A stretch of 45,650 nucleotides of DNA from an uncultured Lachnospiraceae bacterium (GCA_910580005.1 CAJTXH010000006.1:1-45650); one strand, 5' to 3'; shown: positions 9,250-17,890, counted from the stretch's first letter. A program made the numbers and translations. The notes: generated by a model not told the origin, from the sequence alone.

Positions 9250-9621
9250 ATGGACTTAAAATTGCTTGGCCTGAATATAAAAAACAGCAGAAAAAATATT
9301 AAACTGACACAAGCACAGCTTGCAGAAATGACAAACCTGTCTACTGTACATATATCACATATTGAAGGGGGCAGCGTTAAAATGTCAGTTGATACATTAA
9401 TTAATATATGCAATGCGCTTAATATTACTCCTAATGATGTTTTATGGGGACAGTATGACACAAACTCCTATAACACAGATAATTTTAATAAAGACATGCT
9501 TTCTGAAAATGGTGGATATAATATTAATATGCAGTTAAGCGTAAAAGCAAAGGCAATGTCCCAAAATGACAAAAGGCTGCTGCTTGAAATAGCAGAGCTG
9601 CTTGCAAACCGCAATAATTAA
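9250..9621 (+). CDS. XRE/Cro-CI family transcriptional regulator
   Basis: A 123-aa protein. The ATG at 9250 follows GGAGGA at 9240..9244; an in-frame TTG at 9238 is part of that ribosome site and is not the start. Residues about 6-66 are an HTH_3 domain (LNIKNSRKNIKLTQAQLAEMT ... SHIEGGSVKMS ... LNITPNDVLWG). The C-terminal half is Asn-rich with a short helical segment (LLLEIAELL) that may dimerise. Such small XRE proteins often repress themselves and a neighbour; the divergent 57-aa gene is the nearest candidate. No DNA methylase, toxin or phage gene is nearby. Confidence 0.85.
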   Translation: MDLKLLGLNIKNSRKNIKLTQAQLAEMTNLSTVHISHIEGGSVKMSVDTLINICNALNITPNDVLWGQYDTNSYNTDNFNKDMLSENGGYNINMQLSVKAKAMSQNDKRLLLEIAELLANRNN

Positions 9622-9636
9622 AATAATAAAAATTAA

Positions 9637-9685
9637 ATGACCATGCATGGACATATAATATATTTATATGCTCCAGCATGGCCAT
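9637..9685. terminator. Long imperfect hairpin between convergent genes
   Basis: ATGACCATGC...CATATAA pairs with TTATATG...GCATGGCCAT around an internal loop. It lies between the ends of the XRE gene and the convergent permease gene and is probably a bidirectional terminator, although the U-tracts are poor. Confidence 0.5.
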
Positions 9686-9735
9686 ATCTTGATAGCTGGC
9701 TGTTAATAATAACATTGTCTTTACCACATTCTTAA

Positions 9736-11940
9736 TTATACCAATGCATCATTCCGCAATATTTCATTCAAATCACACCGCAAAAGACGCTTTCCGCCAA
9801 TATAATATGCAAGTACAACAAAGAATATAATAGCTGCTGCAAATACTAATACCGGCATAACAGGAGCTTCTGACCAAAATACCATAGGTTCTAAATAGCT
9901 TGCAGTTACTGCAAACTGCACAAACAATACCGTAAGCGGCAGCGTTATCAAAACCGGCTTTCCCGCAATGACAAATGCTTCAATGAAAAATATTTTCCAC
10001 ATCTCCTGTGGTGTTAAACCAATTGACATATACTGGGCAAATTCCCGTTTCCTCTGCCGCAGAAAACCTAACGTATTTGAAAATACATTTGCAATTCCAA
10101 TAATTGCAAGCAACATACAAAATGCACCTAAAATCATCATCATGCCATTCATAATGTTATCATTAGAGATTTTCTCCCGGACCCGGTTTTCACTTTCAAT
10201 TTTGTAATTCTTCCCTATTCGCTGTACGATTTCTTTCTCCAAATTGTCCAGTTCTGTAAGGCTGTCATTTCCATTGGAAAAAATACGAATATAGGTGTCA
10301 GGCCCAGAGCCGCCTATCAGTCCTGATACTTCTTTCCACATAGCCATTGGAATAAAATGTACAAGACCAAAGTTCTTGTATTCTTCTCTCAAAACTGGAG
10401 CAGTCTGCGTATAAGACAGAACCGGGATTTCTACAAATTGGTTATCAGTGCTGGCATTATAGATGGAAGAGGTCTTTCTATCCTCCTTCACAAATGGAAC
10501 ATACTGTTTGTAACGGAAATTGCTGTTTACACTATCCCAAATATGATTGAATACAACTGCCCCGTCAAGGCTTGGGGTAATACCAATCTGGGAACAATAC
10601 TCTAAAAAACTTATATCATCCAATACGACAACTGGGATTTCCACATGAAACTGGCCTCCTTCATTTTGTTTCCCAGCAACAGAACCCAGTCCGCCAAGCA
10701 TAGCCAGTTCACTGCTTTGCCAATCTTCTGGAAGAATCCCCACTGCATCTATTTTCTGGTATACTGTAACATCCCCTGTCCCAGAAACAGCCTTTACTTC
10801 ATCTATCAAGTCAAAATCTGATATCGCAGTATCTTTTATGGTTATCATAATATCCCACGCATTCTGATACCTTTCAAAATAAGTATATCTAGTACTAATG
10901 CCCGAAAGTGTAGTAAAGCAAAGCATAATAGAAAACCCGAGAAAAGACAGCAGTAAAGATACAGTGGATATTCTCAAAGATTTTTTCTGTACTTTTAATG
11001 CATTCCCTGCAAGTTCCCCTTTCATGCCAAACAACATTGCTAAAATCCGGGAATGCTTTCTTTTCTTTAACTGTAAACCGCCAGTAATGCGAATGGCTTC
11101 AAGCGGTGTTATCCTGCTTAATTTTCTTGCAGGTATCCATGCAGAAAAAAATACTGTCAGAACAGAAGAAAAAATAGTACCTGCAAATAAAAATGGATGA
11201 TATTGAAAAACAGCCGCATGACGTCCAGATACATCTTTAGCAAAAGTATCAACCAGTTCTATAAAGCCGTAACTAACTGCAATCCCTGTTAAGCTGCCCA
11301 ATATAATTGGCAATATACTAAGTGCCAATGCTTCCTGCAGCAAACATATCCTAATCTGTTTTGGTGTAGCCCCTATGCTCGAAAAAATACCAAACTGGTG
11401 GATTCTTGCATTCATGGACAATTCAAAGGAATTGCGGATAATTAAAATCAATGATACTACTACAATTATCAATATTCCTAAATAAAATGCCAATAATAAC
11501 GGTGGGTCAGCATCCTGTGGGTCATGTATGAAATATCTGGACAGTAGCAGCGAATGATATTCAATATTACTGCTGTTAAGTCCAAGCTGTTCTGAAATTA
11601 AGGGCATATCCCGGTAAATTGTTCTGGCATTTTGGAAGCAAATATCAATCACGGTATTTTCCTTTTCTGATAATTCTGTATTGATAACAGCTTCTCTTAC
11701 ATTTGCAAAGTTTTGTATTATAGATAAATCATCTTCATCTATCCTGCCAATAATCCGTCCCTGCCAGTCACCTTCGTTTAAAACAATACTTTCAATTTCA
11801 TATGTCCAAAAATTGTAAGCAATACAGCACAGTAATGATAGAAACATAGTAGCAACAAAAGCCGCCGCCATCACTGATATACTGGAAGCACGGTTATTTT
11901 TAATATAACTCTTGGAATAATTTTTCCACATTTCATTCAC
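9736..11940 (-). CDS. ABC transporter permease with two FtsX domains
   Basis: A 734-aa membrane protein. One transmembrane helix lies near residues 20-42, followed by an outside loop to about 150, then a first FtsX block of three helices ending in the coupling motif AWIPARKLSRITPLEAIR (about residues 270-285). A fifth helix, a large extracytoplasmic domain (about 355-590) and a second FtsX block (MMMILGAFCMLLAIIGIANVFSN onward) complete the MacB/BceB-like layout. It overlaps the ATPase gene by 4 bases (ATGA), so both are translationally coupled. With the upstream kinase and regulator it resembles antimicrobial-peptide sensing and detoxification modules, but it is not a canonical 10-helix BceB; the substrate is unknown. 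Confidence 0.9.
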   Translation of the reverse strand: MNEMWKNYSKSYIKNNRASSISVMAAAFVATMFLSLLCCIAYNFWTYEIESIVLNEGDWQGRIIGRIDEDDLSIIQNFANVREAVINTELSEKENTVIDICFQNARTIYRDMPLISEQLGLNSSNIEYHSLLLSRYFIHDPQDADPPLLLAFYLGILIIVVVSLILIIRNSFELSMNARIHQFGIFSSIGATPKQIRICLLQEALALSILPIILGSLTGIAVSYGFIELVDTFAKDVSGRHAAVFQYHPFLFAGTIFSSVLTVFFSAWIPARKLSRITPLEAIRITGGLQLKKRKHSRILAMLFGMKGELAGNALKVQKKSLRISTVSLLLSFLGFSIMLCFTTLSGISTRYTYFERYQNAWDIMITIKDTAISDFDLIDEVKAVSGTGDVTVYQKIDAVGILPEDWQSSELAMLGGLGSVAGKQNEGGQFHVEIPVVVLDDISFLEYCSQIGITPSLDGAVVFNHIWDSVNSNFRYKQYVPFVKEDRKTSSIYNASTDNQFVEIPVLSYTQTAPVLREEYKNFGLVHFIPMAMWKEVSGLIGGSGPDTYIRIFSNGNDSLTELDNLEKEIVQRIGKNYKIESENRVREKISNDNIMNGMMMILGAFCMLLAIIGIANVFSNTLGFLRQRKREFAQYMSIGLTPQEMWKIFFIEAFVIAGKPVLITLPLTVLFVQFAVTASYLEPMVFWSEAPVMPVLVFAAAIIFFVVLAYYIGGKRLLRCDLNEILRNDALV

Positions 11941-12617
11941 CCCCGCTTCTTTCCACTGATAATTCTGCCATCCCTGACTGCCACAATGCGGTCTGCCTCT
12001 AAGGCAATCTTCTCATCATGTGTAATAAGCAGAATTGTCTGTTTAAAGTTACGGTTAGAAAGCTTTAAAAGGTCAATAATTTCTTTGGAATTTTTCTGGT
12101 CAAGATTTCCTGTCGGCTCATCGGCAAGCAGGATGGCAGGACGGTAAATCAATGACCTTGCAACCGCCACTCTTTGCTGCTGCCCACCAGATAACTGACT
12201 GGGCAATGCCTCCATCTTATCTTTTATGCCTAATGTATTGATAATTGTTTCAAAATACTCCCTATCTGGTTTTCTTTTATCAAGCAGCATAGGCATAAGA
12301 ATATTTTTTTCTACTGTCAAAGTTGGAATAAGGTTATAAAACTGATAAACCAGACCGACTTTTCTTCTCCTGAAGATTGCAGCATCTGTGGCATTTAATC
12401 CCCCAATATCAACGCCGTCTATCATTACTGTTCCATTTGTTGGTTTATCAACACTTCCCAAAATATGTAACAAAGTTGATTTTCCAGAACCTGATGCACC
12501 AATGATAGCCACAAACTCCCCTTTTTCAATGGAAAGGTCAATTCCGTTGAGAGCAGCAACTTTATTACTGCCTTTTCCAAACACTTTTTTAATATCACTA
12601 CATTTCAGTATCTCCAT
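11937..12617 (-). CDS. ABC transporter ATP-binding protein (LolD/MacB-like)
   Basis: A 226-aa ATPase with Walker A GASGSGKST near residue 40, Q-loop region VGLVYQFYNL, signature LSGGQQQRVAVARSL, Walker B ILLADEPTGNLD and switch histidine LLITHDE. This is the typical single-domain partner of FtsX-type permeases. The ATG is preceded by AGGAGG. It overlaps the permease by 4 bases and follows the histidine kinase after about 70 bases. It powers the mechanotransmission-type permease from the cytosolic face. Confidence 0.95.
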   Translation of the reverse strand: MEILKCSDIKKVFGKGSNKVAALNGIDLSIEKGEFVAIIGASGSGKSTLLHILGSVDKPTNGTVMIDGVDIGGLNATDAAIFRRRKVGLVYQFYNLIPTLTVEKNILMPMLLDKRKPDREYFETIINTLGIKDKMEALPSQLSGGQQQRVAVARSLIYRPAILLADEPTGNLDQKNSKEIIDLLKLSNRNFKQTILLITHDEKIALEADRIVAVRDGRIISGKKRG

Positions 12618-12686
12618 AATAACCTCCTATGATGTTTTTGGCTTGCCTGCCTTGCTCATTACATCATAACAAAATAAAGTGACATC

Positions 12687-13865
12687 TTAGTGACTGTAAA
12701 AACGAATTTCAAAACAAGCGCCGCCCTCATGCAGATTGAATGCACGGATGATGCCATTCTGCATTTCAATAATTGCTTTTGATAAAGAAAGGCCTATCCC
12801 AATTCCACTTGTACTGCTATTTTTTCCACGATAAAAACGTTCAAACAAATGTGGAAGCTCCTCCTTTTCAAATCCATGACCTTCATCCCATATCCGTATC
12901 TGCACATATAAAGAATTTCTTTCATAAGAACAATGAACGGTTGTCCCTGTCTTTGTATGTTCCATACAGTTTTTCATCAAATTCATGATTGCTTCCATAG
13001 TCCAATCCAAATCTGCAATAATGTTAATTCCACCCACTTCTGGAACATCAACAGATACTCCATTCTGTATAAAAAGCTCCTGTAAGTTGTCTGAAGCTAA
13101 TGTAAGCAACGTGAAAACATCTACATCAGCCTGCTTCATGACAAGTGTTCCTGCTTCAATACGGGATAAAAGCAGCAATGCTTCTTCAAGATGTGTAAGC
13201 CTGTTTAATTGCCGGCTAATCTGTTCAGAATAACCAGAAGCTGGATATTCCTTCATCATCTGGACAGAAAGGGATATGGCGGTAATTGGCGTTTTGAGCT
13301 GATGTGCTATATTGGAAAGGTTATCCGCATAATTGCTTTTTTCTTCCAATGCAGCATCCCTTGTCTGATAAAGAGTTGTTATTGTCTTGTATATTTCGTC
13401 TTGCAGCCTGGAAAACTCATCTTCTTCCGTAGCCATAAGCAATCCCTGGCCTCCTGTATTCACTTTTTCCAAATAGTTCGTCAGGCCATCTATCCGGGAT
13501 ACTGATTTTTTATGCCAATACACAAATGTTAAAAAAAATAATGCCCCACCTAATAGAAAAACCACACTGGCAAGCACAAGTACCTGTCCATTTATGCTCC
13601 AAAAATCTGATGGTTTATATCCAAAGGAGAGCAGGACACTTTCGTCTGTGTTTGCTATGTGGTATAACTTTTTTGATTTCAATATTTCTAAAACAGTCTG
13701 TTTACTGCCTGGGTATTCTTTTATGATTTCTCCACAAAAACCATCCAATAACTTAAATTGCATATTGCAATAATAATATGCCAGTAAGACAGTTGTCAAA
13801 GAGGATATTAACAGACTAACTGACAATACAAACAGAATTATTAATCTGTTACTTTTTCCATTCAT
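12687..13865 (-). CDS. Sensor histidine kinase
   Basis: A 392-aa kinase with two transmembrane helices (about 8-30 and 94-116) flanking a short extracytoplasmic loop of about 60 residues. The phospho-acceptor His188 sits in NIAHQLKTPITAI (HisKA), followed by a HATPase_c domain with N box NLMKNCMEH, DEGHGF and GIGLSLSKAII. It overlaps the response regulator gene by 4 bases. The partner is therefore the OmpR-type regulator encoded just upstream, and the likely target is the ABC transporter genes immediately downstream. The short sensor loop fits indirect sensing through the transporter, which is inference. Confidence 0.93.
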   Translation of the reverse strand: MNGKSNRLIILFVLSVSLLISSLTTVLLAYYYCNMQFKLLDGFCGEIIKEYPGSKQTVLEILKSKKLYHIANTDESVLLSFGYKPSDFWSINGQVLVLASVVFLLGGALFFLTFVYWHKKSVSRIDGLTNYLEKVNTGGQGLLMATEEDEFSRLQDEIYKTITTLYQTRDAALEEKSNYADNLSNIAHQLKTPITAISLSVQMMKEYPASGYSEQISRQLNRLTHLEEALLLLSRIEAGTLVMKQADVDVFTLLTLASDNLQELFIQNGVSVDVPEVGGINIIADLDWTMEAIMNLMKNCMEHTKTGTTVHCSYERNSLYVQIRIWDEGHGFEKEELPHLFERFYRGKNSSTSGIGIGLSLSKAIIEMQNGIIRAFNLHEGGACFEIRFYSH

Positions 13866-14533
13866 ACTTCATCCTCCATGCGGTAGCCAAAACTCCTGAT
13901 TGTTTTCAAACAAGATGGGTGATGAAGCTTCTCACGCAGCCGCTTCATAGCCACAGTTAATGTATTGTCATTTACATAATTTCCGTTATTATCCCATATC
14001 CGTTCCAGCAGATGTTCCCTTGTGAGAGTTTTTCCCTTATTTTCCATCAAAAGCAGTAATAGCTGATATTCCGCCTGGCTTACGCTTATTTCCTTCCCTT
14101 TATACATAACTGCCATTCTGCCTTTATCAATGGAAATAGAACCACAGGAAAGATATTGTTCTGACACTTTTCCTGTCCTGCGAAGCAATGCCCTGATCCG
14201 GGAATACAATACCTCCAGTTCAAAAGGCTTCACAACATAATCATCTGCCCCACTATTAAAACCAGAGATAACATCACAAGTATCATTCCGGACGGTCAGA
14301 AAAATAACCGGTATCTCTTTGCACTTAGAGCGTATCCACTTACAGAAAACATCCCCACTCCCATCTGGCATATTCCAATCAGCTAAAATAATATCTGGTA
14401 TATGGTTCTCAAATGCATATTTTGCTTCTGAAATCACCGGGAAAACAGAAACATCATAACCTTTTTGTCCTAAATATTCCTTTACAATATCTGCTATATT
14501 ATCATCATCTTCAATATAATAAAGTTCTGTCAC
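13862..14533 (-). CDS. OmpR-family response regulator
   Basis: A 223-aa regulator read from a GTG start; GGGGACAG is the ribosome site, and the nearby upstream ATG is out of frame. The receiver domain has acidic residues Y-I-E-D-D-D at 6-11, phospho-acceptor Asp52 (ILADWNMP) and Lys in VVKPFELE. The C-terminal winged helix (about 130-223) carries EYQLLLLLMENKGKTLTREHLLERIW. It heads the regulator-kinase-ATPase-permease operon. An extended -10 promoter overlaps the stop codon of the preceding gene. Confidence 0.95.
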   Translation of the reverse strand: MTELYYIEDDDNIADIVKEYLGQKGYDVSVFPVISEAKYAFENHIPDIILADWNMPDGSGDVFCKWIRSKCKEIPVIFLTVRNDTCDVISGFNSGADDYVVKPFELEVLYSRIRALLRRTGKVSEQYLSCGSISIDKGRMAVMYKGKEISVSQAEYQLLLLLMENKGKTLTREHLLERIWDNNGNYVNDNTLTVAMKRLREKLHHPSCLKTIRSFGYRMEDEV

Positions 14534-14571
14534 TTTTCTGTCCCCATATGCCTATTGGCTGTTTTTCTTAA

Positions 14572-14580
14572 ATTATAACA
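14572..14580 (-). promoter_or_regulatory. Extended -10 promoter of the regulator/ABC operon
   Basis: Read on the minus strand the sequence is TGTTATAAT, a perfect extended -10. The TAA within it is the stop codon of the Gx transporter gene, so the operon promoter is embedded in the 3' end of the upstream gene. No convincing -35 box is seen. Confidence 0.55.
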
Positions 14581-15082
14581 TACTCTCTGTACCAGCACCC
14601 CCTGCCCTTTTCACAAGGACTGCGGCAAGCATCCCTACTATTATGCCTGCCGCCACTCCTGCCACCAGCAGGAATGGCAGATAATAAGCAACCATTCTGT
14701 TTTGCAGTACAGCCATAGCAACGAGTATCTGCCCTGTATTATGTGACACACCGCCTGCCACGCTTACGCCGTAAACTGAAAATTTCCTGGTCTTTTTTAA
14801 TATAAGCATTACAATAAAACTTAATATGCCGCCTGCCAGGCTGTAAAACATGCCTGACATTCCACTAAATGCAAGCCCTGAAAGCACTATGCGCACAATT
14901 GCTATGCCAAATGCTGTTACAGGGCGGAAGTAAAAAATTGAAAATACTACTACAATATTTGACAGCCCTGCCTTTATGCCAGGTATGCCTAAATTTAATG
15001 GAAGCACTGATTCTATATAACTTAGCACAAATGCAACAGCTACAAGCATTCCAATTCTTGCTATATTTTTAGTATCTGGCAT
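14573..15082 (-). CDS. Gx transporter family protein (heptaprenyl diphosphate synthase component I-like)
   Basis: A 169-aa, very hydrophobic protein with about five membrane segments and many GxxxG-like patterns (LNLGIPGIKAGLSNIVVVF, SGMSGMFYSLAGG, VAGGVSHNTGQILVA). This matches the Gx transporter/HepS component I-like family (Pfam PF07456), which resembles the membrane subunits of ECF-type vitamin transporters. The annotation as heptaprenyl diphosphate synthase subunit is historical and probably wrong for the membrane proteins. The start codon overlaps the pnp stop codon (TAATG), so it is translated by coupling with pnp. Confidence 0.8.
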   Translation of the reverse strand: MPDTKNIARIGMLVAVAFVLSYIESVLPLNLGIPGIKAGLSNIVVVFSIFYFRPVTAFGIAIVRIVLSGLAFSGMSGMFYSLAGGILSFIVMLILKKTRKFSVYGVSVAGGVSHNTGQILVAMAVLQNRMVAYYLPFLLVAGVAAGIIVGMLAAVLVKRAGGAGTESML

Positions 15083-17169
15083 TATTTTACATCCTTAATG
15101 CTGAAGCTTATCCTTCCCATCTTATCTTTGCCAAGGCATACAGCCTTAACCCTGTCACCAAGAGTAAGTATATCTTCAACATGGTTTATCCTCTCTTTGG
15201 CAATTTTGGAAATATGCACCATTCCCTCTTTGCCAGGTGCAAATTCAAGGAATGCCCCAAATTCTTTAATATTTATTACTTCACCCTCAAGGACTTGTCC
15301 CTCATAGAAATCTGTAACAATAATTTCTATAAGCCTTTTTGCTTCTGCCATTAAAGCTTCGTCTTCACCACATATTGAAACTATTCCTTCATCTGAAATA
15401 TCAATCTTCACATTTGTACGTTCAATAAGTGCATTAATTGTCTTACCCCTCTGCCCTACTACATCGCCTATCTTCATAGGGTCAATCTGCATCTGTATAA
15501 TTTTAGGTGCATATTTACCTACATTTTTACGTGGCTCACTGATTGCAGGAAGCATAATATTGTCAAGAATATACATCCTTGCTTCACGTGTACGTCTTAT
15601 AGCTTCTTCTACAATAGGTTTTGTAAGCCCATGTATCTTAATATCCATCTGTATTGCTGTTATGCCATCCTTTGTGCCTGCAACCTTGAAATCCATGTCG
15701 CCAAAGAAATCTTCCAGGCCCTGTATATCTGTAAGCACAATATAATCATCATCAGTTTCACCTGTAACAAGCCCGCATGAAATACCAGCAACAGGTTTTT
15801 TAATAGGGACGCCTGCTGCCATAAGCGTCATTGTAGATGCACATATGCTTGCCTGTGATGTAGAACCGTTCGACTCAAATGTTTCTGAAACTGTACGTAT
15901 TGTATATGGAAATTCCTCTTCACTTGGAAGAACTGGCACAAGTGCTTTTTCAGCTAATGAACCATGTCCAATCTCACGTCTTCCAGGCCCACGGCTTGGC
16001 TTTGTCTCACCAACAGAATATGAAGGGAAATTGTAATGGTGCATATATCTTTTTTCTGTTGTAAATGCATCAAGCCCATCTACTTTCTGCTTTTCTGAAA
16101 GCGGTGCAAGTGTTGTAATGGTACAAATCTGTGTCTGTCCACGTGTAAACATTGCTGAACCATGTACCCTTGGAATAAGGTCAACTTCTGCTGCAAGCGG
16201 CCTGATTTCTGTAATCTGGCGTCCATCTGGCCTTTTATGGTCTTTTAGAATCATTTTGCGGACTGTCTTCTTCTGGTACTGGTAAATTGCTTCACTAAGG
16301 ATTGCAAGCCATTCTTCATTATCTGCAAAAGCTTCTTCAAGTTTTTCTGTTACCTGGCGGATATTTTCCTCACGTATCTGTTTATCATCTGAAAATACTG
16401 CTTTTTCCATTTCCTCTGGAGGCACAATCCCTTTAATTGCAGCAAACATCTCTTCTGGGATTGCACAGCTTGTATATTCATGCTTTGGCTTGCCTGCCTC
16501 TTCTACAATCTTATTAATAAATTCAATAATTGTCTGGTTAATCCCATGACACATGTAAATTGCTTCAAGCATCTGGTCTTCTGGGATTTCATCAGCCCCT
16601 GCTTCAATCATAATAACCTTCTCGCTTGTTGATGCAACAGTAAGCCTTAAACTTCCATTGTCCCATACCTCCTGTCCAGGGTTTACTATAAACTCCCCAT
16701 CCACCATTCCAAGCTGTGTAGTCGCACAAGGGCCGCAAAATGGTATATCTGAAATGCTTGTTGCAAGTGCTGAGCCAATCATTGCAACAAGTTCAGGACG
16801 GCATTCAGGGTCTACAGAAAGCACAAGGTTATTTAATGTACAGTCATTGCGGTAATCCTTTGGGAAAAGGGGACGCATAGGCCTGTCTATAACCCTTGCT
16901 GTAAGGACTGAATTTTCAGATGCTTTGCCTTCACGTTTATTAAAACCGCCTGGTATTTTACCAACGGCATACATTTTTTCTTCAAATTCAACTGAAAGCG
17001 GAAAGAAATCTATCCCGTCCCTTGGCTTATCTGATGCTGTTGCAGTACAAAGTACCGTTGTTTCACCATAATGCATAAGCGCTGCACCATTTGCCTGCTT
17101 TGCAACCCTTCCGATATCAACCGTAAGCGTCCTTCCTGCAAGTTCCATAGAATATGATTTATAAGACAT
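15082..17169 (-). CDS. pnp: Polyribonucleotide nucleotidyltransferase (PNPase)
   Basis: A 695-aa protein of full family length. It degrades RNA 3' to 5' by phosphorolysis and can polymerise NDPs. Two RNase PH domains are visible: the N-terminal one starting AGRTLTVDIGRVAKQANGAA, and the C-terminal catalytic one with MFTRGQTQ and MDFKVAGTKDGITAIQMD. An alpha-helical linker lies between them. A KH domain (about 555-615, IGDVVGQRGKTINALIE) and an S1 domain (about 625-693, GQVLEGEVINIKEFGAFLEF) close the protein. The start has a strong GGAAGGAG site. In many Firmicutes rpsO precedes pnp; here it does not. A 95-base inverted repeat in the leader suggests control of its own mRNA. Confidence 0.98.
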   Translation of the reverse strand: MSYKSYSMELAGRTLTVDIGRVAKQANGAALMHYGETTVLCTATASDKPRDGIDFFPLSVEFEEKMYAVGKIPGGFNKREGKASENSVLTARVIDRPMRPLFPKDYRNDCTLNNLVLSVDPECRPELVAMIGSALATSISDIPFCGPCATTQLGMVDGEFIVNPGQEVWDNGSLRLTVASTSEKVIMIEAGADEIPEDQMLEAIYMCHGINQTIIEFINKIVEEAGKPKHEYTSCAIPEEMFAAIKGIVPPEEMEKAVFSDDKQIREENIRQVTEKLEEAFADNEEWLAILSEAIYQYQKKTVRKMILKDHKRPDGRQITEIRPLAAEVDLIPRVHGSAMFTRGQTQICTITTLAPLSEKQKVDGLDAFTTEKRYMHHYNFPSYSVGETKPSRGPGRREIGHGSLAEKALVPVLPSEEEFPYTIRTVSETFESNGSTSQASICASTMTLMAAGVPIKKPVAGISCGLVTGETDDDYIVLTDIQGLEDFFGDMDFKVAGTKDGITAIQMDIKIHGLTKPIVEEAIRRTREARMYILDNIMLPAISEPRKNVGKYAPKIIQMQIDPMKIGDVVGQRGKTINALIERTNVKIDISDEGIVSICGEDEALMAEAKRLIEIIVTDFYEGQVLEGEVINIKEFGAFLEFAPGKEGMVHISKIAKERINHVEDILTLGDRVKAVCLGKDKMGRISFSIKDVK

Positions 17170-17223
17170 TATTTCTCCTTCCTGAGCATAAACTCTGCTG
17201 GCATTGCCAGAATATTTTTATAC

Positions 17224-17318
17224 TGCAGGCTTTCCGAAACAACTGAAAAAACCGCCTTAAATGCGCATAAATATAGCATTTAAGACGGGCTTTTCAGAAG
17301 TCCCGGGAATGGCCTGCA
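17224..17318 (-). promoter_or_regulatory. Long hairpin in the pnp 5' leader (possible autoregulatory/attenuator structure)
   Basis: The arms TGCAGGC..TTCC and GGAA..GCCTGCA (outer), CTGAAAA and TTTTCAG (middle), and CTTAAATGC and GCATTTAAG (inner) nest into one extended hairpin that fills most of the leader between the promoter and the pnp ribosome site. The inner part, read on the minus strand, is also a terminator shape: CCGTCTTAAATGC/GCATTTAAGGCGG followed by six T. In E. coli an RNase III-cut leader hairpin mediates PNPase autocontrol; a comparable role here is inference. Confidence 0.65.
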
Positions 17319-17331
17319 CACTATCTGCTAT

Positions 17332-17360
17332 AGTATAACATTAATAATCCATCTATGCAA
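17332..17360 (-). promoter_or_regulatory. Sigma-A promoter of pnp
   Basis: On the minus strand TTGCAT (17360..17355), a 17-base spacer and TATACT (17337..17332), with TG one base before the -10. Transcription would start near 17325, so the outer arm of the leader hairpin lies at the very 5' end of the mRNA. Confidence 0.7.
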
Positions 17361-17379
17361 GGTAAATGCGAGCCTTATC

Positions 17380-17396
17380 CACGTCCGTTTCATAAA
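17380..17396 (+). repeat. Dispersed 17-mer CACGTCCGTTTCATAAA
   Basis: The same 17-mer is found at 35436..35452, and with one change, inverted, at 19952..19968. Here it abuts the 165-bp structured repeat; at 35436 it abuts another palindrome. It may be an edge or remnant of a mobile intergenic element. Confidence 0.65.
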
Positions 17397-17398
17397 TT

Positions 17399-17563
17399 GT
17401 TACTATTCACAGCTACGCTGTTCATAGTAACTATCAGTGCTTTCAGCACTGATTATGTACACATTTTGCACAAAAAACATGCAAAATGGCACTGTAAAAC
17501 TCGTATTTTTGACGAAAAAAACGTGTCAAAAATCCTCTAATTTAATTGACTGTGAATAGTAAC
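17399..17563 (+). repeat. 165-bp MITE-like structured repeat
   Basis: The element is bounded by perfect 14-bp inverted repeats, GTTACTATTCACAG (17399..17412) and CTGTGAATAGTAAC (17550..17563). Inside are three hairpins: GTTACTAT..ACAGC/GCTGT..ATAGTAAC (17399..17431, with a 2x2 mismatch), ATCAGTGCT/AGCACTGAT (17433..17453), and TTTTTGAC/GTCAAAAA near 17505..17531. A second copy's right end opens the window (1..50), and the internal GCAAAATGGCA / TGTAAAACTCGTATTT part recurs inverted at 37664..37735. It has no credible coding sequence, so it is non-autonomous or an RNA element. It sits between infA and pnp; the remaining 17564..17671 shows nothing recognisable. Confidence 0.75.
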
Positions 17564-17671
17564 AAACTGTAAACAGAGCTCTTATACATGAAAAAAAACT
17601 CCGTACCCATAACAATATAGATGCGAAGTCTTTATTAACACATAATCATTCTTTTTGTATTGAAAAAATAA

Positions 17672-17890
17672 TTATTTATCCCTCCATGTAATACGCCCTT
17701 TTGTAAGGTCATATGGTGACATTTCCATAGTTACCTTGTCACCAGGAAGTATTCTGATAAAATTCTTTCTAAGCTTGCCACTTATATGGGCAAGTACCTG
17801 GTGTCCATTTTCAAGTTCTACCTTGAACATTGCATTGGGAAGCTTTTCAACAACTACTCCCTCAATTTCAATAACATCTTCTTTAGACAT
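17672..17890 (-). CDS. infA: Translation initiation factor IF-1
   Basis: A 72-aa protein of exact family length with the S1/OB fold: MSKEDVIEIEGVVVEKLPNA, then the conserved MFKVELENGHQVLAHISGK, IRILPGDKV and SPYDLTKGRITWR. It binds the ribosomal A site during initiation. The ribosome site GGAGG lies 10 bases before the ATG. It normally sits inside the spc/alpha ribosomal cluster before rpmJ-rpsM; here rpmJ is absent and the 165-bp repeat follows at a distance of about 110 bases. Confidence 0.97.
   Translation of the reverse strand: MSKEDVIEIEGVVVEKLPNAMFKVELENGHQVLAHISGKLRKNFIRILPGDKVTMEMSPYDLTKGRITWRDK

Noticed and set aside
9736..14533. Horizontal acquisition of the regulator-kinase-ABC operon
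   Set aside because: No flanking mobile genes or repeats; an impression of different codon use could not be quantified by eye.
17564..17671. rpmJ expected after infA
   Set aside because: No 37-codon frame with the Cys-rich L36 pattern in any frame.
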